Part shown: positions 17,272 through 25,036 of the stretch, in pieces
Layout of the letters: each line of letters starts with the position of its first letter
Position numbering within the stretch: position 1 is the stretch's first letter
From: Flavobacteriales bacterium
GTDB lineage: Bacteria; Bacteroidota; Bacteroidia; Flavobacteriales_E; Vicingaceae
DNA: 64,000 bases
Direction of reading: 5' to 3'
Assembly: GCA_002401955.1 (NCBI GenBank)
Contig: NVUQ01000011.1
Coordinates: 1-64,000, forward strand
Notes under the pieces: model-generated
Database searches by the model: none
What the model was told of the DNA's origin: nothing
What the model saw: the letters and a program-made list of their open reading frames with translations, nothing else
Program-made: the position numbers and the translations under genes

Positions 17272-18564
17272 ATTTCTTTTACTTCTATAGGCTCTCAAAA
17301 AAAACAGGCTCAACTCTTTTATAGCTAATCCAATTATTGCGAAAGCAAAAAATAGAAATGGCATATACCAAACAATTGGATCTACATGAGTATGGATTAC
17401 AGAATGTTGTCTAAAGATGACTAACCATGAAATTGAGGCTAATAATGCAACAACAGAAGCTAATATTAAACTTTTATACTTTTTGAAAAACGATAAGCTT
17501 GCAACAGAAATTATATAGTACCAGACTAACTGTTCAAAGCTAAACTGAAAATTTCTATTATAGTCAATAGCTCGCTCTTGCAAGTAATATTTTAGCACGC
17601 TCAAAACTTTTAATTTCTCTGGGTCAATAGCACTTTCTCCAGCTGTTCTATACATAAATCGCGAAAAAATATGTATAAAGGCTTCGTTAAAACTTCCTTC
17701 GAGACTCCATAATTGTAGACATAAAACGCACAAGGCTATTATAACTCCGAATACTATAGCTAAACCAGCCAATACCCCACTTAAAAATACATTTTTATAA
17801 TAATTTTTTTTATCGATCCCAAAATATATGATTGGTATAAATATCATTAAAACAGAGCATGAAATAAATTCGAAACCGGTAAACAAATACTTTAAGAATA
17901 CCGACAAGGTTATATATAAAAAAATTTGAACGTTATTAATTTCTTTTCCAGCATTAATATCACTAAATATTTTCCAAGTAATAATTAAGGGTAAAAACAT
18001 AAACCCGAAAAACATATACATTTCATTGCCATAACAGATAAACCAAAAGTTAAATATTAAAGCAATCGCAATAAAAAATTTTATAAACATGCCGTATTTA
18101 TCAAAAATCAAATGAATGAGTATGGCAAAAATAAAGGCGTTAATTAGTGCTGTAATAAATAAGAACAATTCAACCATAACATTTGGTTCATAATCGAGAA
18201 GTGTATTAATTAAGGTGAAAATTAAAGTGTGAATAGCTGGGTGCGATTTGTAAACTTGATAATTCTCTATTTTATATTTATTAAGGAATATTTTTTTTTG
18301 AAACCTCTTAGCGCAAATGCTATTATTACCGTTACATTCTTTTGGGGTTGGATAGCACCTACCCATTAACATACCGTCTGAAAAAAGGCCATTTTGCTCA
18401 GAGTTAGCAATTCTTCCCCATACCAAGCTTTGGGTTCCGTCCATAAACACATCAAAATGATATTGGGAATCCATTGTTTTAAAAAAATTGTTATTAAAAG
18501 ACAAAAGAAGTAATCCCCAAATTAACAAAAACTGTATTTTTTTTATTCTAAAAATTTCTATCAT
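17257..18564 (-). CDS. Polytopic membrane protein, possible GT-C glycosyltransferase
   Basis: 435 residues with about ten hydrophobic segments. A large first extracytoplasmic loop (about residues 28-105) has four cysteines, including CYPTPKECNGNNSICAKR. An acidic-aromatic pair (YHFDVFMDGTQ) after the first membrane segment recalls the catalytic loop of GT-C enzymes, but no family motif is certain. It lies in the glycan island upstream of the similarly built 548-residue protein's 3' side and converges with a methyltransferase gene. I can only call it a multi-spanning protein of probable glycan function. Confidence 0.6.
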   Translation of the reverse strand: MIEIFRIKKIQFLLIWGLLLLSFNNNFFKTMDSQYHFDVFMDGTQSLVWGRIANSEQNGLFSDGMLMGRCYPTPKECNGNNSICAKRFQKKIFLNKYKIENYQVYKSHPAIHTLIFTLINTLLDYEPNVMVELFLFITALINAFIFAILIHLIFDKYGMFIKFFIAIALIFNFWFICYGNEMYMFFGFMFLPLIITWKIFSDINAGKEINNVQIFLYITLSVFLKYLFTGFEFISCSVLMIFIPIIYFGIDKKNYYKNVFLSGVLAGLAIVFGVIIALCVLCLQLWSLEGSFNEAFIHIFSRFMYRTAGESAIDPEKLKVLSVLKYYLQERAIDYNRNFQFSFEQLVWYYIISVASLSFFKKYKSLILASVVALLASISWLVIFRQHSVIHTHVDPIVWYMPFLFFAFAIIGLAIKELSLFFLRAYRSKRNLFIR

Positions 18565-18606
18565 CTCAATCGTTCTTCGTAGATTAACACTACTTATGAA
18601 TATCTT

Positions 18607-20253
18607 TTAATAAGAGGCCTTTTTCGCTCTGTTTCTTATTACGTATTTTGCTGATATTTCTAACATCTCATCAACACTAACACCTCTTTTCTTGGCATCT
18701 AAATTTACTTTAGAGAACCATTCTTCGTTTTGTTTAATTCTTTCGATTATTTCATTGATCTCATTCTGAGCTTCCACATCTTTATTTTCAACATAGCCTT
18801 TTTTTTGTTCTTCATCCGTTTTCTGAAATACGTGTACCTCATATTCCTTCCCCCACACCTTAAAAGTTTTTTCAGGGTAAAAGCTTTTTAAGAGCTTCAA
18901 CTTGCCATCATTGAACATGGTTTTTTTCGAGAGTTTTCCCTCTATTTCTGAAAATTGCCCCTCCCAAAGTATTAACTCGCCTATTTCCATGTTGTTTGAT
19001 GGGCTCTCTTTGTCTTTAAATTTTTTCATATGCCCTTCGTTGCTTTTGTCACTAAAAGGGTCTAAATTGGCTTGGTATGCAAAGTAAGGAGCCATGTAAT
19101 AAATCTTTTTTTTTGAGTAATTTTTTTTATACCAACTAGCAACATCCAGGAGACAGTGCTCAGAAAGTATCATCCTCTGATCAACGATTAAGTTTTGAAC
19201 AGTTGTAATGGTTAGAATTAGTCCTAAAGAAATTAAGGAAATAACAACATATTTTTCATTCCATGCTTTTAAAAATAACTCTTGCAGCTCATTAATAGCA
19301 AGCAAAGCAATTAATGCTATTAAAGGCACTATAGTGCCTGTAACTCTTAATAAACCAAGCGACCCCCACCCTTGCCACCAATAAATAGAATGAACACCAA
19401 TTATTGAAACAATTGGAAATAGAATTAACAAAATCCACTTTAAATTAGTTTTACTAAAAACTTGCTTTGATTTAATAGATATACTTAATCGAAATAAAAT
19501 ACCTCCCAAAAACAATAGAGAAACAACTGTTCCTGCAATATTCTTGTAGTTTTGGATAAAGTGAAACAAGTCTCCTGAGCCATAAGTGCTTCGTGCTGCC
19601 GAATAGGGTCTGCTTGTAATTATCCAAAATATATCATTGTAATAAAAATACCCACCTATACTATAAATTATGGGTCCCGTGAGTAGAAAAAAAACATACT
19701 TAAATTCTTTTTCAATGAGTAAATATAAAATAAACCAAGGAATAACTATATAACTCTCAGGCCTAGCAAATATAGAGAACGATAACAAAATACAACCCCA
19801 TAAAAAATTTCGTTTTAAAAATAAGTGTAAAGCAATTATTATTATTACAGCAAAGAGAACTTCTGTCAATCCAGATAACACCAATTTAAAAAAAACAGGT
19901 GATGAAAAACAAAAAACTATTGCCAACCACCCATATTTTAAAGATAATTGCTGAGCTATTTTAAGAATAAACACTCCGCAAACAACAAACAGTAAAATGT
20001 TAAAAAAAATCATGCCGTTAAACCCAAATTGAGCAAAAGGAGAGCTTAATATAGTGAAAAGGGGTTTCCCCCAATGGTGCACTAATAATGAAGGATAATA
20101 CCAAGAGTATTTTGCTATCTGGAAGTGTTTAATCCCGTCTCCAGGGTCAAGAATGTTTTCGCCAAGAAAATAAGCGTAACCGACAAAAATAAAACTCAGA
20201 CAGGTAACAATCAATAAATTTAGCACTCTATTAACCCCCGCATTCTTTATCAT
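18607..20253 (-). CDS. GT39-like membrane glycosyltransferase with shared C-terminal module
   Basis: 548 residues. About ten to twelve membrane segments (1-350) come first, with ENILDPGDGIKHFQIAKYSW after the first one, the usual place of the catalytic Asp in GT39/ArnT-type enzymes. A hydrophilic domain follows (about 360-490, probably periplasmic) with YYMAPYFAYQANLDPFSDK. Residues 507-539 are the shared helical module (EEWFSKVNLDAKKRGV, then DEMLEISAKYV). It probably transfers a sugar from a polyprenyl-phosphate donor. It is transcribed toward the 435-residue membrane protein, 42 bases away. Confidence 0.7.
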   Translation of the reverse strand: MIKNAGVNRVLNLLIVTCLSFIFVGYAYFLGENILDPGDGIKHFQIAKYSWYYPSLLVHHWGKPLFTILSSPFAQFGFNGMIFFNILLFVVCGVFILKIAQQLSLKYGWLAIVFCFSSPVFFKLVLSGLTEVLFAVIIIIALHLFLKRNFLWGCILLSFSIFARPESYIVIPWFILYLLIEKEFKYVFFLLTGPIIYSIGGYFYYNDIFWIITSRPYSAARSTYGSGDLFHFIQNYKNIAGTVVSLLFLGGILFRLSISIKSKQVFSKTNLKWILLILFPIVSIIGVHSIYWWQGWGSLGLLRVTGTIVPLIALIALLAINELQELFLKAWNEKYVVISLISLGLILTITTVQNLIVDQRMILSEHCLLDVASWYKKNYSKKKIYYMAPYFAYQANLDPFSDKSNEGHMKKFKDKESPSNNMEIGELILWEGQFSEIEGKLSKKTMFNDGKLKLLKSFYPEKTFKVWGKEYEVHVFQKTDEEQKKGYVENKDVEAQNEINEIIERIKQNEEWFSKVNLDAKKRGVSVDEMLEISAKYVIRNRAKKASY

Positions 20254-20343
20254 AAAAAATATTTTATAAATTAAAAACCAAATATAGTTCTTATTATTGC
20301 AAAATTATAGTTTCTAAATATCCACTTAAAAGTTACTTAAAAT

Positions 20344-21090
20344 ATGAGCGATAATAATTTTTCTTTTAAAGAGGTCGATGTTGAAGGCCATGAAACACTA
20401 GATGCAATTTCTGATGCTGATAATTTCAATGAATGGATGTACGATACTATTTCACCATATTGTTCGGGTAAAATATTAGAAATCGGGAGCGGCATTGGTA
20501 ATATTTCAAGGTATTTTTTAGAAAATAAAAGAAATATTACTTTAAGTGATATAAGAGATGAATATTGTAATAAATTACGTGCTAATTTTAATGAACATAA
20601 TCCAGAAGTAGTAAATGTTAATATTGCTGATGCTGATTTTGACACTAAATACTCACATTTAATTGGACAATTTGATACAGTCTTTTCCCTTAATGTTGTT
20701 GAACATATTGAAGATGATTTGTTAGCTATAAAAAACATCAAAAAGTTACTTCGAAAAGGTGGGATTATTATTACTCTTGTACCTGCTTGGAATACACTTT
20801 ATAATGAATTTGATAAATCTCTAGAACACTATCGTAGATATAATGCATCATCACTCAATACTCTTCTAAAGAATGAATACGAAATTGTTCATACTCAATA
20901 CTTTAATTTAATGGGAATTTTTGGATGGATCCTCACAGGGTCGATAATGAAAAAGAAAACTATTCCTAAAGGACAAATGGGCTTATACAATAAGCTTGTA
21001 CCCATATTTAAAATTATTGACAAAATAGTATTCCACAAGATTGGCTTATCTGTAATCTCTATTGGACGTAAATCGTCCTCCGAAAACTAA
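20344..21090 (+). CDS. SAM-dependent class I methyltransferase
   Basis: 248 residues. The SAM-binding motif is KILEIGSGIGNISRYFL (about residues 42-58), followed by TLSDIRDEY as motif II and FSLNVVEHIEDDLLAIKNI as motif IV (about 119-137). A later segment, WNTLYNEFDKSLEHYRRY, is common in UbiG/type 11-like enzymes near polysaccharide genes. Substrate unknown. It is a single plus-strand gene set between minus-strand membrane proteins, which fits the mosaic make-up of this island. Confidence 0.82.
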   Translation: MSDNNFSFKEVDVEGHETLDAISDADNFNEWMYDTISPYCSGKILEIGSGIGNISRYFLENKRNITLSDIRDEYCNKLRANFNEHNPEVVNVNIADADFDTKYSHLIGQFDTVFSLNVVEHIEDDLLAIKNIKKLLRKGGIIITLVPAWNTLYNEFDKSLEHYRRYNASSLNTLLKNEYEIVHTQYFNLMGIFGWILTGSIMKKKTIPKGQMGLYNKLVPIFKIIDKIVFHKIGLSVISIGRKSSSEN

Positions 21091-21116
21091 CCCAATAAAC
21101 AAGTTTGAATTTGAAT

Positions 21117-22265
21117 TTATTTACTATTTGCAGTCAACTTCAATAAAAGTTCATTAAGTACATTTCCCACAAATGGAGAAAATATAACAATAGAAAACAT
21201 AACAAATCTATTTCCGAACTCAGTCGCATACCACATATCCCATTTTGCATAAAACAAAAACTGACCAGCAATTATGGTCAACAACATTACAGCCCAAAGT
21301 TGATTTTTCATCTTTCTTATCATAATAACCCCAATACAAGCAATAATTATTACCGGGTTAGCTTCCACAACACCTAATGTCGGGTGAAATAAAAGGTTAT
21401 ATAGTCCTGATAGCAACTCTTGATTAAATCCAGATGAATAATCCAGAGTGATCATGTTGTAGTTTTCATCAAAAGTAATCGTTTTATGGTATCCTGTAAC
21501 AAAGGCATTACCATAGAGTAGAAGATTTGAATATAATAGAGGAACTAAACTTATGCAAAAAATAATTATTATCGAAAAAGACACTTTGACTCCTTCTGTT
21601 ATACTCTTTTTATGCGCCCAATCTACTTTGTTTTTAAAATAATCCCAAAAAACGAATAAAAACATTATTCCTATCCAAGGAATATTAGAAACTGCAGCAA
21701 AACATGCAAACCCAAGAATTAAAGCGGCCAAATAATATTTTTTCCTTAATATATAAAGTACTCCTGCCGCTATAAGCACTGTAGAAAATAAAGAACCTAA
21801 ATAATTATATGAATAATTCATTATTATAGTGCCTGTTGCAAAAAGAAACGCTGTCATCAATGAGATACTTTTATTAAAAAAAACTCTGTTTATAGCATAA
21901 ATAATAACATTTAACATGATTGCCAAAAGAAGATTATAGTACATCACTCCTATCGCACCAAAAAGGAGATAAAAAGGAACGGTGGTTATTGAAAATAAAA
22001 TGCTATACTTTGTAACTAAAACTCCTTCTGGTGATAAAGCAAAGCCTCCACTTAAATGAAGCCTCTCTTCAAAATTATTTGCCATATTTAAATCAAAATC
22101 GTTGATAATAGAAACAACTATTTTTTCATAGGCAAATGAATCACCTGTTGAGTAGTGTCGGCATTCATGATAATTATCAAACGATTTAATATAGGGAACA
22201 TATATTAGCAGTGAGATTATAACGATAAAAACGTAAATAACTCTTTCATCAACCTTACTTATCAT
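21117..22265 (-). CDS. Polytopic membrane protein, probable GT-C glycosyltransferase
   Basis: 382 residues with about nine membrane segments. After the first segment, residues HYSTGDSFAYEKIVVSIIND carry an acidic pair in the position of the GT-C catalytic loop. A further sequence, GGFALSPEGVLVTKYS, is typical of Bacteroidetes dolichyl-phosphate-mannose transferase-like proteins. Its start overlaps the 145-residue gene by 11 bases, so the two are translated from one message with the GT2 gene upstream. Confidence 0.68.
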   Translation of the reverse strand: MISKVDERVIYVFIVIISLLIYVPYIKSFDNYHECRHYSTGDSFAYEKIVVSIINDFDLNMANNFEERLHLSGGFALSPEGVLVTKYSILFSITTVPFYLLFGAIGVMYYNLLLAIMLNVIIYAINRVFFNKSISLMTAFLFATGTIIMNYSYNYLGSLFSTVLIAAGVLYILRKKYYLAALILGFACFAAVSNIPWIGIMFLFVFWDYFKNKVDWAHKKSITEGVKVSFSIIIIFCISLVPLLYSNLLLYGNAFVTGYHKTITFDENYNMITLDYSSGFNQELLSGLYNLLFHPTLGVVEANPVIIIACIGVIMIRKMKNQLWAVMLLTIIAGQFLFYAKWDMWYATEFGNRFVMFSIVIFSPFVGNVLNELLLKLTANSK

Positions 22266-22692
22266 CTTTACTCATTATAAATTTAACCGATCTTAAAATC
22301 ATTTCCTCTTCACTTACCCCTTCATCCAATGCTTGTTTTTTTACTTTATAAAACCAAATACTGTCGTTTTTTATTCTTGAGATTAAGCTTTGTTCTCTAC
22401 TTTCTTGTTCCTCAAAATATAAATCTTCTGCCATTAATGAGTTCGCTTCAATTTCAATCATTGCAGGAATTGTTAAACCTCTTACTTTTGCTGTCTTTTT
22501 AATATTGTGCATCCAAAGACTATCCTTTTTTATTCTCTCAATTTTAATTCGTAGGCTTGGGCTTACTCGATGCGAATCAACATGGAATTTCTTATTGTAA
22601 CTATATGGCTCACGACCATTATTTACTAGGGCGTATATAAAAATCATAAATGCACTAGAGCAAATAACAGATATAACCAAATACTTTTTCAT
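22255..22692 (-). CDS. Small membrane-anchored protein with two copies of the shared module
   Basis: 145 residues. One N-terminal membrane segment or uncleaved signal (YLVISVICSSAFMIFIYAL) is followed by a wholly helical, charged exterior. Residues 55-87 and 108-140 are two copies of a 33-residue module (SLWMHNIKKTAKVRGL; SIWFYKVKKQALDEGV), also found at the C-termini of a CotH protein and a GT39-like protein nearby. Apart from the anchor and linker the protein is nothing but this module. Function unknown; an adaptor or docking role is a guess. It overlaps the membrane protein gene downstream and lies six bases after the GT2 stop. Confidence 0.75.
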   Translation of the reverse strand: MKKYLVISVICSSAFMIFIYALVNNGREPYSYNKKFHVDSHRVSPSLRIKIERIKKDSLWMHNIKKTAKVRGLTIPAMIEIEANSLMAEDLYFEEQESREQSLISRIKNDSIWFYKVKKQALDEGVSEEEMILRSVKFIMSKDDK

Positions 22693-22698
22693 TAAAAT

Positions 22699-23412
22699 TT
22701 ATTTACTAAAAATATTATATTTAATAATACAATAAATTGCTCTAAATCCGTCTCTCCAACCTATTTTTTTACCTTCTTCAAAGGTTCTTCCGTAATAAGA
22801 AATGCCTACTTCATAGATTCTAATATTAGGAATTCTAGAAAGTTTTGCAGTTAGTTCAGGCTCAAATCCAAAACGGTTTTCTTTTAAGTTTAAGCTCTTG
22901 GCGATATCAGACCTTATTAACTTGTAACATGTTTCCATATCTGTTAAGTTTAAATTCGTAAGCATATTGGAAAATGTAGTTAAGACTTTATTTCCAATCG
23001 AATGCCAAAAGAACAAAATACGGTGCGGATTTCCACCCATAAAACGAGAACCATAAACAACATCAGCAAAACCACTTAAAATAGGCTTTAGTAATAGGTT
23101 GTATTCTTCTGGGTCGTATTCTAAATCTGCATCCTGCACAATTAAATAATCACCTGTTGCAAGTTTAATTGCTTTATGTATAGCAGCTCCTTTCCCCTTG
23201 TTTTTTTCTTGAGAATATAATTGAATAATTATATCGGAATTACTAGCCTTATATTCTTCTATTTTTTCTATAGTGTTATCCGAGGAAAAATCATTTACAA
23301 TAATTATTTCCTTAGAAACTCCTTCTGGCAAAACCACCTTTTTAACTTTATCTAAAATTAAATGAATTGTTCTTGCTTCATTATAAGCTGGGATTAATAT
23401 GGATAATTTCAT
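22699..23412 (-). CDS. GT2 glycosyltransferase, DPM1-like
   Basis: 237 residues, a compact GT-A fold without membrane segments. KLSILIPAYNEARTIHLIL opens the domain, VNDFSSDNTIEKIEEY binds the nucleotide, and QDADLEYDPEEYNLLL carries the DXD metal site (about residues 94-109). GSRFMGGNPHRILFFWHS and ETCYKLIRSDI are typical of polyprenyl-phosphate mannose or glucose synthases. It probably supplies the lipid-linked sugar to the GT-C-like proteins around it. Its start overlaps the upstream membrane-protein gene by four bases. Confidence 0.9.
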   Translation of the reverse strand: MKLSILIPAYNEARTIHLILDKVKKVVLPEGVSKEIIIVNDFSSDNTIEKIEEYKASNSDIIIQLYSQEKNKGKGAAIHKAIKLATGDYLIVQDADLEYDPEEYNLLLKPILSGFADVVYGSRFMGGNPHRILFFWHSIGNKVLTTFSNMLTNLNLTDMETCYKLIRSDIAKSLNLKENRFGFEPELTAKLSRIPNIRIYEVGISYYGRTFEEGKKIGWRDGFRAIYCIIKYNIFSK

Positions 23413-24794
23413 TTAATATAAATCTTTAAAGAATCCTGGCAAAAATACAAATTATATGCTTTATTTTTCCAGTCTTTCGGATTGGCAGTTATGTCGGAAG
23501 TAAATAAACATTTAGGTTTTGTTTTTATAGGTTTAAATTTAATTAGCTTTTCACTTATAGGTGTGTTTTTTTGTAGCCGTTTAAAGCGTTCTTTTAATTG
23601 AATATCATATTGCCTAGCAGAACCCGAAAAAACATCCTTTAGAGCATTAAATCCATTCGCTGTTATAATTAAGCCTAAAAACAAAACAATACCTAGAACT
23701 CGTTTGGTTTTATCTAAAAAATTAAGGTTTATCTTTTGGTTATAATAATTGTACCAAACCGTAAGGTTAACAAACCAAAATGGCAGAAAAAAAGCATACG
23801 CAACATTAAGTGTTCTGTGTTGCCCTAATATTCCTGTTAACCAATACGGAGGAAAAACACAAATAAAAGTTACAGTAAACAAAAATAATAATGATAGCCA
23901 ACGGTTTAGATAAAAAGAGTTTTGAAAAACAACATTTTCTTTTCTCATCTTTTTATTGATTTCGAAATAAAATATAGAGGCTATAATTAGAGGGATAGAT
24001 ACAATCCAATAAAATGAAAAACGAGCAACCTGTAATATTGAATAGCTTAATGAATGTGTAAAATTGTAAGCCTCCACATAAGCATCTCCTCTAAAACCAT
24101 TCCCTGGTGCAAAAATTAGAATTGAAGCAAAAAGAATAGCAAACAACAATTGAATTACGACTAGACTTTTTCTTTCTAGTTGGTTTTTGTAAAAAACAAT
24201 TGTTATTATACTCAATAAAAATAAAACTAATAAGGTTAAGACCTCGTTAAATCCACAGACAAAAAAGAGAAGAATAATTAAAGGAACACCCCTTATTAAG
24301 CACCTTTTTTTTCGGATTGTTTTAATTAAAAGTCCAATATAAAATTGAAAAATAATTATTCCTAAAAAATAAATTACCGATCCTGTAAACCAATAAACTC
24401 CTTCAGAAATAATTGGCATATTATGAAAAAACAATAAGCTTAAAACAAGAGAAATCGTTATTTGAAATTGTAGCTTTTCCTTAAAAAATAATTGTTTAAC
24501 AAAATAAAATGAAGATGAAAGAAACAAAAGTATCATCAAAAAAGGTGCAATTTTGTAGCCGAAAAAGCTCCCAAAACCTATTGGATTTAAATAACTAAAT
24601 ATATTAGAAGCATATCTTCCATTCCAACCCAAAAATGTACCTTTTAAAAGCTGAAAATATTCTTGAGTTTGAAAATAATACGCAAACACAAAATCATCAG
24701 CACTAGGATTCGTAAAAAAGCACAAATAAAAATATGGAAAAATTGCCAATAACAATCCAAATAAAAATAACTGCTCTTTTTTTAGTTTATTCAT
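23409..24794 (-). CDS. Polytopic membrane protein resembling DUF6056
   Basis: ATG at 24794 gives a 461-residue protein beginning MNKLKKEQLFLFGLLL, positive residues before the first membrane segment; an in-frame ATG at 24863 would add 23 residues. About ten membrane segments are seen. The first outside loop has NPSADDFVFAYYFQTQEYF and GWNGRYASN, which I associate with the DUF6056 family of probable glycosyltransferases. A cysteine-containing tail (KPKCLFTSDI) is probably periplasmic. It overlaps the GT2 gene by four bases (ATGA) and heads the GT2-module-protein-GT-C unit. Confidence 0.68.
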   Translation of the reverse strand: MNKLKKEQLFLFGLLLAIFPYFYLCFFTNPSADDFVFAYYFQTQEYFQLLKGTFLGWNGRYASNIFSYLNPIGFGSFFGYKIAPFLMILLFLSSSFYFVKQLFFKEKLQFQITISLVLSLLFFHNMPIISEGVYWFTGSVIYFLGIIIFQFYIGLLIKTIRKKRCLIRGVPLIILLFFVCGFNEVLTLLVLFLLSIITIVFYKNQLERKSLVVIQLLFAILFASILIFAPGNGFRGDAYVEAYNFTHSLSYSILQVARFSFYWIVSIPLIIASIFYFEINKKMRKENVVFQNSFYLNRWLSLLFLFTVTFICVFPPYWLTGILGQHRTLNVAYAFFLPFWFVNLTVWYNYYNQKINLNFLDKTKRVLGIVLFLGLIITANGFNALKDVFSGSARQYDIQLKERFKRLQKNTPISEKLIKFKPIKTKPKCLFTSDITANPKDWKNKAYNLYFCQDSLKIYIK

Positions 24795-24952
24795 CACGAT
24801 AAAAATAGTTGTAGAGAAACACAAAAGCTTAAAAAAGAGTCTTTTTCTTATGGTCACGAACACAATCTGTTGATTTTCAAGTGTTTAGGGTTGTTTTTTA
24901 AAGCGTGGACTTTCTCAATAAATTAATAGTTTGGTACTAGAAAAGGGTCTTA

Positions 24953-24981
24953 GGCTTTTAAATGGCTTTTAAATGGCTTTT
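24953..24981. repeat. Short 11-bp tandem repeat
   Basis: GGCTTTTAAAT occurs twice in direct succession (24953-24963 and 24964-24974), followed by a partial third copy GGCTTTT (24975-24981). It lies in the 172-base gap between mnmG and the surface-glycan genes, 35 bases from a parS-like site. No function is evident. Confidence 0.4.
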
Positions 24982-25015
24982 TTGACATTTCAGGTGTTAC
25001 TTTTTCTTTTTTTAT

Positions 25016-25031
25016 TGTTCCACGTGAAACA
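25016..25031. promoter_or_regulatory. parS-like centromere site, downstream of mnmG
   Basis: TGTTCCACGTGAAACA differs from the widely conserved ParB-binding parS sequence (TGTTTCACGTGAAACA) at one position. It lies just past the mnmG stop. An identical site in opposite orientation is at 26912-26927. parS sites are concentrated near the chromosome origin, often beside mnmG (gidA). Confidence 0.75.
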
Positions 25032-25036
25032 AAAAA

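Noticed and set aside
20337-20741. 134-residue minus-strand frame
   Set aside because: Antisense to the methyltransferase gene with clear SAM motifs; Ser/Ile-rich composition typical of antisense frames.
24864-25036. Replication origin (oriC) next to the parS-like site
   Set aside because: An 11-bp tandem repeat and AT richness are present, but I see no cluster of DnaA boxes (TTATCCACA), so only proximity to an origin is proposed.
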